A stretch of DNA of 64,000 bases from CAYWNA01 sp964459305 (GTDB lineage: Bacteria > Planctomycetota > Planctomycetia > Pirellulales > Pirellulaceae): contig CAYWNA010000001.1 in the NCBI GenBank assembly GCA_964459305.1, positions 124,001 through 188,000 of the forward strand. Direction: 5' to 3'. Positions 1-7,151 of the stretch are shown here, piece by piece (the stretch's first letter is position 1; every line of letters begins with the position of its first letter). The position numbers and the translations under genes were made by a program. The notes below the pieces were generated by a model. That model saw only the letters and a list, made by a program, of their open reading frames with translations. It made no database searches and had not been told where the DNA came from.

Positions 1-284
1 AACGCGCGCTGGCCACACAGGAAGCGGCGAATCTGATGGAACGGATCTACTCGCTGCCTTGGGACGAGGCAACCGAAGAAAGGATATCCGAACTGCCATT
101 GTCGGAAACGTGTCGCCAGCGACTGCCTGCCGCGAGCCTCGGAGTTGTCCTTGAATCGGTCGGCGATCAAGTGCCTGGTAAGCAAATACGGATCGAAATC
201 AGCTGGCCCGACCGAGCCGGCAATCGCGGCACACCCGTCCAACTGACAGCTTGGAAGTATGCGGAACAGGAGGCTAACCCGTGA
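1..284 (+). CDS. prepilin/pseudopilin-like protein, C-terminal part (5' end outside window)
   Basis: The reading frame is open to the left edge (first full codon at base 3), so only the last 93 residues are present. The visible part begins with a helical stretch (ATQEAANLMERIYSLPWDE), followed by a short beta-rich domain. This resembles the post-helix region of PilV/GspI-type minor pseudopilins, but the diagnostic prepilin leader lies outside the window. The assignment therefore rests mainly on the next three genes, which are prepilin-like. Its TGA overlaps the GTG of the next gene, suggesting translational coupling in one operon. An internal ATG at 36 should not be taken as the start. Confidence 0.55.
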   Translation, partial: RALATQEAANLMERIYSLPWDEATEERISELPLSETCRQRLPAASLGVVLESVGDQVPGKQIRIEISWPDRAGNRGTPVQLTAWKYAEQEANP

Positions 285-940
285 TCCACCGGTTGAGTTC
301 TGCCAAGTTCGTAGTACCGGCTTCAGCCGGCGTTTTCCGCCTGAAGGCGGGACTACGAACGGACCCTGGCAAGATTGGCGGACGCCCCGCAGACCGACGA
401 TGCTTGGACCGAAGACGACGTGGCATCAGCTTGGTCGAGATGCTGGCCGTGATTGCGATCGCGGGCATACTCATCAGTTCGGCCGGCATCTGCCTCCACG
501 GCATGTATCGCGCTGACAAGCGAACCCGCGATGCGATAGCCGGGCGTTCGGCGATTTCTCGCGCGAGTTTGCTGTTCCGAGCGGATGCACACGCCTCGAC
601 CGGCGCCCGATTGCGGGAGCAAGCACCAGAGGTGCCGTCGGCGCTGGTATTCATCCAGCCGGAGGGCCGGACGATTCAGTACCACTTTGACAAACAGCGC
701 GTGACGCGAACTGTGCGCCTGGCAGACAAGGTCGCACACCGAGATGCATTCCTCCTGTCCGGCGGCGGCCGGGTCGAATGGCGCGTGACGGACGATCCCA
801 CGCCGATTGCATCTGCTGTTATCCTCCACCCGCCGGAGCCGGGCGTGACGGGCGGTACCGTGTGGCACGAGCAGGTCGAAGCGGCCGTAGGTCTGGGCAC
901 TCTGACGGCGCAAGGGGGAGAGGAAGGCGGCGAGTCATGA
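281..940 (+). CDS. prepilin-type N-terminal cleavage/methylation domain protein (GspJ/PilW-like)
   Basis: The motif GISLVEMLAVIAIAGILISS is a type IV prepilin/pseudopilin N-terminus: cleavage after Gly, Glu at +5 of the mature protein, then a hydrophobic helix. The rest (about 150 residues) is a globular pseudopilin domain with no motif I recognise. By gene order it is a minor pseudopilin, probably of a type II secretion or type IV pilus-like machine at the inner membrane. Starting at GTG 281, which overlaps the previous stop, gives an unusually long leader of about 48 residues. Part of that leader is encoded by a dispersed palindromic repeat (307-360). TTG at 404 would give a conventional short basic leader (MDRRRRGISLVEM), so the start is uncertain. 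Confidence 0.75.
   Translation: MIHRLSSAKFVVPASAGVFRLKAGLRTDPGKIGGRPADRRCLDRRRRGISLVEMLAVIAIAGILISSAGICLHGMYRADKRTRDAIAGRSAISRASLLFRADAHASTGARLREQAPEVPSALVFIQPEGRTIQYHFDKQRVTRTVRLADKVAHRDAFLLSGGGRVEWRVTDDPTPIASAVILHPPEPGVTGGTVWHEQVEAAVGLGTLTAQGGEEGGES
307..360. repeat. dispersed palindromic repeat, family A (copy 1)
   Basis: Imperfect inverted repeat: left arm about 307-330 (GTTCGTAGTACCGGCTTC...), right arm 338-360 (...GGCGGGACTACGAAC). The same outer sequence recurs at 7087-7141 and 42422-42497, so this is a REP-like dispersed element. It overlaps the annotated 5' end of the pseudopilin gene. Confidence 0.8.
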
Positions 941-1362
941 GCAACAGAACCTTTAGGTCAAAACGCCGTTCGGGTATCATGGTGGCGATGGCGCTGGTGT
1001 GCGTGCTCGTGGTAGCGGTGCTTGGCACAGCACTAATCCGTGCGATGCTTCTGCAACACAGCATGTCGCTGCGCGAACAACATCAGATCCAAGCTCTTTG
1101 GCTGGCGGAGTCGGCAGTCCACCGCGCGGCTACCAGACTTGCGGGCTCCAGCGAATACGAAGGTGAGACGTGGAAGCTCGAACGCCAAGCGTTTGGCGAC
1201 CGCTGGTCGGGCTCGGCGGTGATCCACGTCGAGCAAGTAGAAGCCGACGAGCGTGTCCGTAGAATTGTCGTCGAAGCGCGATACCCGGACGATGCGAAAC
1301 GTCGCGTTGTCCAGCGTCGCGAAGTTCTTGTCAAACTACCCGTATCGGGAGATACGTCATGA
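937..1362 (+). CDS. PilX/GspK-like pilus assembly protein
   Basis: A 141-residue protein with a basic N-terminus (MSNRTFRSKRRSGIMVAMAL) and one strong transmembrane helix at about 13-35. It continues with QIQALWLAESAVHRAATRL, the ALWLAESG-like motif seen after the helix of PilX and GspK minor pilins. The start ATG overlaps the stop of the previous gene (ATGA) and its own stop overlaps the next ATG, so four genes are translationally coupled. It is much shorter than GspK (about 300 residues), so PilX-like is the better description. It probably sits in the inner membrane as part of a pseudopilus tip or an assembly intermediate. Confidence 0.65.
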   Translation: MSNRTFRSKRRSGIMVAMALVCVLVVAVLGTALIRAMLLQHSMSLREQHQIQALWLAESAVHRAATRLAGSSEYEGETWKLERQAFGDRWSGSAVIHVEQVEADERVRRIVVEARYPDDAKRRVVQRREVLVKLPVSGDTS

Positions 1363-2396
1363 ATCGTTCACAGCGAGGCTTTACGTTGGTCGAACTGCTG
1401 GTCGTGATTGCCATCATTGGCATCTTGGTTGCTCTGCTATTGCCTGCGATCCAGGCGGCTCGCGAAGCCGCTCGGCGGACTCAGTGCAGTCAGAATCTCG
1501 TCCAGTTGATTGTGGGCATACACAACTACGAAATGGCCCACCGGGCCTACCCGCCAGGCACGATCGAAAAGAAGGGCCCTATCCAGAACCACGCCCGAGG
1601 CTATCACCACGGCTGGATAACGCAGTTGCTGCCCTACTTGGAACAGAAGAATGCCTTCAACCACATCGATCACAGTGTCGGCGTCTATCACAAGAACAAC
1701 GCCCCGGTGCGAGAGTTGGGGATTGACCATTTGATGTGCCCGTCGCAAGCAGCATCGTACGGCGGTTACAGTGCGTACGCGGCCGTCCACCACGATGTCG
1801 AAGCGCCGATTGACGCGAACAACAACGGAGTGTTCTTCCTGAACAGTCATATCGCGTACGACGACATCACCGATGGTTCCGCATACACGCTGTTTGTTGG
1901 CGAGAAAATCGTCGAGCAGGGCGACTTGGGCTGGATGTCGGGCACTCGCGCCACGTTGCGCAATACGGGTGTCTCCCTGAATGCCACTGGTTTTGCAGGC
2001 GGTCGTCCGAATTGGGCACAAGGCCCCGTCGGCGGACCGGACGTCGTGGTCATGGACGGTGACATGACGACCATGTACAGCTTCGACGACGAAACCGGCG
2101 GTGCAATGGGCATGGGCGGTGGAATGGAAACGGGCGATACCGGGAACGCGAAGGATGACGACGGCGCCGAAGGCGATACTCCGGCGAAAGAGAACACAGG
2201 CGCCAAGCCGAGCAGCAAACCGGTGCAAGGTCCTGTCTTGCCCATTGGCGGTTTTGGCAGCGTGCATCCCGGTGGTTGCCAATTCGCGTATGGCGACGGT
2301 CGCGTGGGCTTCCTGACCTCGAGCATGTCCCTCGAGACGCTGCAACAACTGGGGCATCGGGCTGATGGCAAGCTGCTCGATACGGGTGGGTTCTGA
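1359..2396 (+). CDS. DUF1559 domain-containing prepilin-like protein
   Basis: 345 residues. The N-terminus QRGFTLVELLVVIAIIGILV is a canonical prepilin leader and helix (cleavage after Gly, Glu at +5). It is followed by LLPAIQAAREAARRTQC and a globular domain ending in GSVHPGGCQFAYGDGRVGFL, the H-x9-DG terminus typical of DUF1559, a family greatly expanded in Planctomycetes and of unknown function. Between about residues 230 and 290 there is a Met/Gly-rich then acidic low-complexity insert (GGAMGMGGGMETGDTG). The ATG overlaps the preceding TGA. It is probably the last gene of the pseudopilin operon, since a palindromic repeat follows at once. Confidence 0.9.
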   Translation: MNRSQRGFTLVELLVVIAIIGILVALLLPAIQAAREAARRTQCSQNLVQLIVGIHNYEMAHRAYPPGTIEKKGPIQNHARGYHHGWITQLLPYLEQKNAFNHIDHSVGVYHKNNAPVRELGIDHLMCPSQAASYGGYSAYAAVHHDVEAPIDANNNGVFFLNSHIAYDDITDGSAYTLFVGEKIVEQGDLGWMSGTRATLRNTGVSLNATGFAGGRPNWAQGPVGGPDVVVMDGDMTTMYSFDDETGGAMGMGGGMETGDTGNAKDDDGAEGDTPAKENTGAKPSSKPVQGPVLPIGGFGSVHPGGCQFAYGDGRVGFLTSSMSLETLQQLGHRADGKLLDTGGF

Positions 2397-2409
2397 GGAA
2401 AAGATGGGC

Positions 2410-2543
2410 CTAGTGCTGTGGCACAGCTAAGAATTCGGGTACTCCGAACTGAGCGGAATGGCGCTAGCCACCGGTATTGCAGTATCACCGAGGGCTAGCG
2501 CCCAATCGCTCAATCCTAAATCTAGGCTGTGCCAAAGCACTAG
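2410..2543. repeat. nested palindromic element, family B
   Basis: Outer arms 2410-2432 (CTAGTGCTGTGGCACAGCTA...) and 2521-2543 (...GGCTGTGCCAAAGCACTAG) are inverted. A second inverted pair sits inside, at 2460-2475 (GGCGCTAGCCACCGGT) and 2487-2502 (ACCGAGGGCTAGCGCC). The nested layout resembles a MITE or compound REP element. A single outer arm recurs at 54900-54922. It fills the space after the DUF1559 gene. Confidence 0.8.
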
Positions 2544-2576
2544 GCGTACTTACGCCAATACGATAACGAGCATCGC

Positions 2577-3065
2577 ATGAACGTCAGCCGAAACTCTTTG
2601 CACCGCGGCTATCCGCTCAATACGCTGTTTCTTCTGATCGCGGCTTCCTCCGTTATCGTAGGGATGATCGCGCCGCTCGCGCGGGGTCGCATGGCCTACG
2701 GCGTCGGCGGCAATGAAGTCATCGGATCGGCGATCGTGGGGTGGGCTGTGCTGACGGCAGTGGGAGCATTTGTGGGGCTCTTTCACTATTCGCGGCTGCA
2801 CGGCTCTCTTTGGGGAATCCTGGTCGGCGGCCTTCTGGGTGTCGTTTTCGGGCCGGTGATTCTCATCCCAGCCAAAGACTTTCACCTCGTGCTTGTGACT
2901 TCGTTCGGCGGCGGTGCGGTAATTCTTGTAATTGGAACGGTTATCAGGCTGACCACGGACTACTCTAGCACGGCGCAGAGCTCCGAACACGGTTTGTATG
3001 AAGCTACTGTAGTCGAGCCGAAACGCCATCCGCTAGATCCGGATCCGGAGGAAGATGGCGAATAG
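2577..3065 (+). CDS. hypothetical membrane protein, four predicted TM segments
   Basis: 162 residues, not recognised as a named family. Four hydrophobic segments are visible at about 15-35 (NTLFLLIAASSVIVGMIAPL), 48-72 (IVGWAVLTAVGAFVGLF), 80-98 (GILVGGLLGVVFGPVILI) and 105-125 (GGGAVILVIGTVIRL). The C-terminal tail is polar (RHPLDPDPEEDGE). Gly-rich helices without charged residues suggest a small integral inner-membrane protein rather than a transporter with a known motif. It stands alone between a palindromic element and a convergent metallopeptidase gene. Confidence 0.6.
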   Translation: MNVSRNSLHRGYPLNTLFLLIAASSVIVGMIAPLARGRMAYGVGGNEVIGSAIVGWAVLTAVGAFVGLFHYSRLHGSLWGILVGGLLGVVFGPVILIPAKDFHLVLVTSFGGGAVILVIGTVIRLTTDYSSTAQSSEHGLYEATVVEPKRHPLDPDPEEDGE

Positions 3066-3114
3066 CAGGGCGACGACGCGGGGGGACGGCGAAAAGGCCG
3101 GGGCGGCTTTGTCC

Positions 3115-3507
3115 CTAGTATCCCAACTCCCTCAATTCGTCCTCGTCGATGCCGTGATGGTGGCCAAGTTCGTGCAGAATGGTGGTGCGGATTTGCTGCT
3201 GCAACTCATCTTCCTCAATATTACCATGCCGATCAGTCGCCATGGCGAGGATGCCTTCGCGGTAGATGTATATGGCATCGGAAAGCACGCCGGAAAACTC
3301 GACATGCCGCCGAGTCAGGGGAATACCCGTGTACAGTCCGCATAGCTGGCTGCGATGGCGGATCCCCATCTGCTGCATGACTCTCCGTGGCGGATGATCT
3401 TCCACGTACATCGGCACATCGTCCAACAATTCGTGGACGCGCTGCGGCATGCGCGAAAGCACATGCTCCAATTGCTCGTCGAAATAGCGTCTTCGTTTGT
3501 CGTTCAT
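3115..3507 (-). CDS. metallopeptidase family protein (minimal zincin)
   Basis: 130 residues. HELGH at 112-116 within LHELGHHHGIDEDELRELGY is a gluzincin/metzincin-like HExxH zinc site, with a downstream Asp in HHHGIDED. The preceding stretch (GVLSDAIYIYREGILAMATD) matches the layout of the small 'zincin_1' metallopeptidase family (about 120-135 residues, usually annotated only as metallopeptidase family protein). No signal peptide is visible, so it is probably cytoplasmic. Substrate unknown. It runs convergently with the upstream membrane-protein gene and divergently from the HINT-protein gene. Confidence 0.8.
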   Translation of the reverse strand: MNDKRRRYFDEQLEHVLSRMPQRVHELLDDVPMYVEDHPPRRVMQQMGIRHRSQLCGLYTGIPLTRRHVEFSGVLSDAIYIYREGILAMATDRHGNIEEDELQQQIRTTILHELGHHHGIDEDELRELGY

Positions 3508-3648
3508 CGCTGAAACGTTTGCAGGATCTCCCCCATAGCGGTATGATCACAAATAGAAGGACGTACGGAGGCCGCAATCTCGCTAACTCTCTTCAAGTAC
3601 CTCCGCTCCGTCCTTTCTGCAGGGGCAACAACGAGAGGAGGCATTACC

Positions 3649-5469
3649 GTGACTTGCCCCATTCTCGCACGTACTCTGTGTGCCATTTTAGCGGGAGTAT
3701 TGGCTGCCGCCCAGGTTGCAGAGGCCGCGACTAAAGCGGAGCGGACCCGTATTGCCAGTGAACTGACCAAGGAAGCACTGCATCGGGAGATCTACGGCCT
3801 GGACGCTGATCGCGATGCATTGCTTGAGCAAGCGGCAGCACGAGATCCCGACTTCGAGCCCGTCAAATGGCATCAAGGGCTCGTTCGGTATCAGAAAGCC
3901 TGGGTCAAGGCCGAACATCTGCCGGACGTGCTGAACCAAGAGCAACGCGTTGCCGATTATCGCCGAGTGCGCGAGCGGTACCCGCAGACCGTGCAAGGCC
4001 AACTGGCTCTAGCTGATTGGTGCGCTCGACGCGGGCTGCGCGAACGGGAACGGGCACACCTGACACAAATGGTGAGCGTCGAGCCGGACCATCCGGCGGC
4101 GCGCCGTCGGCTTGGATTTCGCCGTGTGGGATTCGACTGGCTCACTGAAGAAGAGATCCTGGAAGCCGCCGATTCGTCGCGAGGGGATCAGGCGGCGTTG
4201 GCTCGCTGGCGTCCTCAGATCGAAGACATCGGCCAAAACCTGCGACACCGCAGCCAGTTCAGACGAGAAAAAGCCGCCGAGCGACTGCTAGCGATCAGCG
4301 ATCCGGAAGCCGCGCCGGCCATCGAATCGGTTCTGTGGGATGAAGGCGAAAATGCCGGCCGTCTGATGGTCAAAGCGTTGGGCGCGATGGCCGACCATGA
4401 GGTGTCGCTGACGCTTGCTCGCCAGGCCATGCTGTCACCGCTGAGCGTGATTCGCGATGCGGCAGCACGGCAGCTGCAAATGCGCGATCGAGACGGCTAC
4501 GTACCGGCACTGCTATCAATGATGTATACGCCCGTGACTTCTCGGACCGAAGTCTTCCGAACGCGCGGCGGCCGAATGCTGTTTCGACATACCTTCTTGC
4601 GCGAGGGGCAAGATAGTCGCGAAATGTTGGTCGTGGACACCGCTTATCGGCGCGTCGCGTTGCCGGGCGGCGACGGTCGACAGACGATGCTGGACGCTAT
4701 GAACGATGTCCAAGGCAACGCCATCGAGCGGGATTTGGGCGTGATCCAGCAGAATCGGCGAACGCAGGCGATGAACCGGCGGATCGCCGAAGTGCTGAAC
4801 ACTGCCACCGAGCAGGCCCTACCCGTGGACCCGGAAGTTTGGTGGCAATGGTGGAACGAAACGAACGAAGTCTTCACCGAAGGCGAGAAGCCAGTGAAAT
4901 CGGTTCGCCTGGCGGGCGAAGTCGCTCTGATCGACCGAAGGGAAGATTTTCGGCCGGTAGACCCACCAGCTCCGCCAAGCGTTGAGTCCTTCAGCCCTCC
5001 GCCGGTTCGCCGGTCGGACTGCCTGGCAGCCGGAACGATTGTGTGGACGGACGCTGGGCAGGTGGCAATCGAGCGGATCAGGGTCGGCGATCTGGTGCTT
5101 TCACAGGATCCGGAAACGGGCGAGCTAGCATACAAGCCGGTGCTGCGGACCACCGTCCGGCCGGAAGGGCCGCTGGTCAGCGTGCGGACAGTCAACGGCG
5201 AAGTGTTCCAGACCAGTGGCGGACATCTGTTCTGGGTCGCAGGCGAGGGATGGATGCGGGCGCGAGAGGTACAATCTGGCATGGAATTACACGGCGTGTA
5301 TGGCGCAACACCTGTCAGCCTGACTGACGACGGCCCCGAACTGGAGACCTACAATTTGATCGTCGCGGACTTCCATTCCTATTTTGTCGGTGAGGCCAAA
5401 TTGCTGTGCCACGACAACACCGTCCGGCGTCCCACAAACGCTGTCGTTCCGGGGTTGTTGGAGAAGTAG
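3649..5469 (+). CDS. secreted HEAT-like repeat protein with C-terminal HINT (intein/Hedgehog-fold) domain
   Basis: 606 residues. The GTG start is preceded by a GAGAGGAG ribosome-binding site at about 3633. Residues 1-26 form a signal peptide (ARTLCAILAGVLAAAQVAEA). Residues about 60-160 are TPR-like and about 200-290 HEAT-like (REKAAERLLAISDPEAAPAI). From Cys458 (DCLAAGTIVWTDAGQVAIER) the protein is a pretoxin-type HINT domain: block A C-L-A-A-G-T, block B TSGGHLFW, and a C-terminal block with DFHSYFVG then LLCHDN. Asn590 is followed by Thr591 and only 16 more residues. HINT domains autocleave or splice; here the catalytic Cys, block-B His and terminal Asn are all present, so activity is plausible but unproven. 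The expected toxin cargo after HINT is absent. Confidence 0.75.
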   Translation: MTCPILARTLCAILAGVLAAAQVAEAATKAERTRIASELTKEALHREIYGLDADRDALLEQAAARDPDFEPVKWHQGLVRYQKAWVKAEHLPDVLNQEQRVADYRRVRERYPQTVQGQLALADWCARRGLRERERAHLTQMVSVEPDHPAARRRLGFRRVGFDWLTEEEILEAADSSRGDQAALARWRPQIEDIGQNLRHRSQFRREKAAERLLAISDPEAAPAIESVLWDEGENAGRLMVKALGAMADHEVSLTLARQAMLSPLSVIRDAAARQLQMRDRDGYVPALLSMMYTPVTSRTEVFRTRGGRMLFRHTFLREGQDSREMLVVDTAYRRVALPGGDGRQTMLDAMNDVQGNAIERDLGVIQQNRRTQAMNRRIAEVLNTATEQALPVDPEVWWQWWNETNEVFTEGEKPVKSVRLAGEVALIDRREDFRPVDPPAPPSVESFSPPPVRRSDCLAAGTIVWTDAGQVAIERIRVGDLVLSQDPETGELAYKPVLRTTVRPEGPLVSVRTVNGEVFQTSGGHLFWVAGEGWMRAREVQSGMELHGVYGATPVSLTDDGPELETYNLIVADFHSYFVGEAKLLCHDNTVRRPTNAVVPGLLEK

Positions 5470-5504
5470 GAGAACGAATAGACTCCGGCATCCTGAAAAG
5501 AATG

Positions 5505-5561
5505 GAACTTAGGACTTAGAACTTGGCCCTAAGCACCAAGATCTGAGTACTAAGCACTGAG
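5505..5561. repeat. degenerate short-repeat tract upstream of CPBP gene
   Basis: The tract is built of near-copies of ACTTAGG/ACTTAGA and CTAAGCAC/CTGAGTAC/CTAAGCACTGAG, where the second half is roughly the reverse complement of the first. It could be a decayed repeat or a weak hairpin. It ends directly at the GTG/ATG of the following gene and may affect its expression. Confidence 0.55.
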
Positions 5562-5562
5562 G

Positions 5563-6354
5563 GTGTGGATGCCGGAAAAGTCACCTAGCAAGCCATCGAG
5601 GTTCAAAACCGGCTATTGGCGTGATTCGGCCCGGCCTCTGGCTGGCTTGGTCTTCGTTGCGCCGATGCTGCTGTTCTATGAAATCGGCGTGCTGCTGCTG
5701 GACCAACATGCCATTCGCAATGCAGCCGACGTCTGGCTCCGGCAAATCCTGGACATGCTCGGATTCGGCAGTTACTTCCTCCTGCCGATACTGACGTGTG
5801 GGCTACTGCTAGCTTGGCATCACATGACGCGGCAACCGTGGCGTCTGAATTGGAGCGTCATGTACGGCATGCTGCTCGAATCCTTGGTGTTCGGTTTTCT
5901 GCTGGTCCTGATTGCCCGTTGGCGGCTTTTTTCCGCGTCGATTACACCCTGCGCAAGCGACGCAGGCGGAGCCGGCGACGTCTTGGGACTGGCGGTTGGT
6001 TACGTCGGTGCCGGCATTTACGAAGAGTTGTTGTTCCGTCTGATGCTGCTGTCTGCGGCGCTGGGCCTATTGCGTCTGTGCGGGTTTCCGCGGCGTTACG
6101 CTGTCGTGACGGGCGTGATCGCAACGAGCTTGCTGTTTTCTGCAGCTCACTACCAATTCGACCTTACGTTTGCGGGCTACCACTTCGCGACAGCCTATGG
6201 CGACGCTTTCAGATGGCCCAGTTTTTTCTTCCGGTTCCTTGCTGGTGTCTTCTTTTCGCTCTTGTTTCTTTTTCGAGGATTTGGCGTGGCCGTAGGATCG
6301 CATGCCATGTACGATCTGTTCACGCTCCTGTTCTGGGCGACGCCCGGCGACTGA
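5563..6354 (+). CDS. CPBP family intramembrane glutamic endopeptidase
   Basis: 263 residues with several hydrophobic helices. The family signature is present: GAGIYEELLFRLML (EE at 154-155, Arg159), a second motif with His196 (LFSAAHYQFD), and a C-terminal HAMYDLFTLLF (His and Asp). These match the active-site Glu-Glu-x3-Arg and His motifs of CPBP (Rce1/Abi-like) membrane proteases, which cleave prenylated or bacteriocin-related substrates in known cases; the substrate here is unknown. GTG 5563 or ATG 5569 can serve as start. It lies 93 bp after the HINT-protein gene in the same direction. Confidence 0.88.
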   Translation: MWMPEKSPSKPSRFKTGYWRDSARPLAGLVFVAPMLLFYEIGVLLLDQHAIRNAADVWLRQILDMLGFGSYFLLPILTCGLLLAWHHMTRQPWRLNWSVMYGMLLESLVFGFLLVLIARWRLFSASITPCASDAGGAGDVLGLAVGYVGAGIYEELLFRLMLLSAALGLLRLCGFPRRYAVVTGVIATSLLFSAAHYQFDLTFAGYHFATAYGDAFRWPSFFFRFLAGVFFSLLFLFRGFGVAVGSHAMYDLFTLLFWATPGD

Positions 6355-6546
6355 CAAGAACGTAATCCGGCGAAGCGCAAAACAAGTTTTCGCAGGTTTG
6401 TCAAGAGGCGATGAGAAATAGACTCGCAACTGTACAAAAAGTCGCTTTGTCGTCCGCGCCATCGGAGCTTATAATACGCACGTGTTCATCGTACGGCGTC
6501 ATTCATCCATCTCATCATCCGTCCGACACGACAAGGAACTTCGAAC

Positions 6547-7086
6547 GTGTTGACCGTCAGACCGAAAGTCGCCGAGTTGACGTTTCAACTCTACGGCCGT
6601 CCGCTTCATCCCGAGCTGTTTCAAATCTGCAAATCCCACACCGTCGAGCGCGGTGGATACAAGGCGAAAGTCGATATCACCAGCGCAGGCCACGTGGTCA
6701 CTTGGCGATATGGCGGCATCACGCTGACGGAAGTGGCCGCGTCCGCGCATAATCCTCTGCCCAAGAAACGTCGCCTGTTATTCCACCGGCTGAAAGGCGA
6801 ACGCACGGAGCGTATCGAGTGCCGCGGCGGGATCGTTTACCAGACGTCGTTTCAATTAGAGCCGGTCGATCCGGAGGTCTTCTGGATCTTTCAGCAGGAA
6901 TTGACACTCGACGGTGGAGGCCGCGGCATGCTGCACACGTTCAATTCCAGCGGCCGGATGGCCTTAGGAGCGCTCAGCTACGTCAACGTGGAAACCCGCA
7001 ATCGCAGCATGCTCGTGCAGGCGTTTCACACCTTCCCGGACGACCATGCCATCGTGAAAAGCCAATCGCTGTTTGAATTGCCGTGA
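6547..7086 (+). CDS. DUF2617 family protein
   Basis: 179 residues starting at GTG. No signal peptide or membrane segment. The opening VAELTFQLYGRPLHPELFQ and the GHVVTWRYGGITLTEVAAS segment fit my recollection of DUF2617, a cytosolic family of unknown function found in Planctomycetes and Actinobacteria. Remaining sequence is mixed alpha/beta (LLFHRLKGERTERIECRG) with no catalytic motif I can name. It is monocistronic by appearance and convergent with xseA. A palindromic repeat beginning right after its stop may end transcription from both sides. Confidence 0.65.
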   Translation: MLTVRPKVAELTFQLYGRPLHPELFQICKSHTVERGGYKAKVDITSAGHVVTWRYGGITLTEVAASAHNPLPKKRRLLFHRLKGERTERIECRGGIVYQTSFQLEPVDPEVFWIFQQELTLDGGGRGMLHTFNSSGRMALGALSYVNVETRNRSMLVQAFHTFPDDHAIVKSQSLFELP

Positions 7087-7141
7087 GTTTCGTAGCACCT
7101 GCTTCAGCCGGGCCAAACCGGCTGAAGCAGGTACTACGAAC
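7087..7141. repeat. dispersed palindromic repeat, family A (copy 2), between convergent genes
   Basis: Left arm 7087-7111 and right arm 7118-7141 pair almost perfectly (CTGCTTCAGCCGG with CCGGCTGAAGCAG, flanked by the GTTCGTAGTAC outer sequence), with a 6-nt loop. It lies exactly between the stop codons of the DUF2617 gene and xseA, so it could act as a bidirectional terminator or mRNA 3' stabiliser. No T tract is present. Confidence 0.85.
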
Positions 7142-7151
7142 GCTGCATCAC

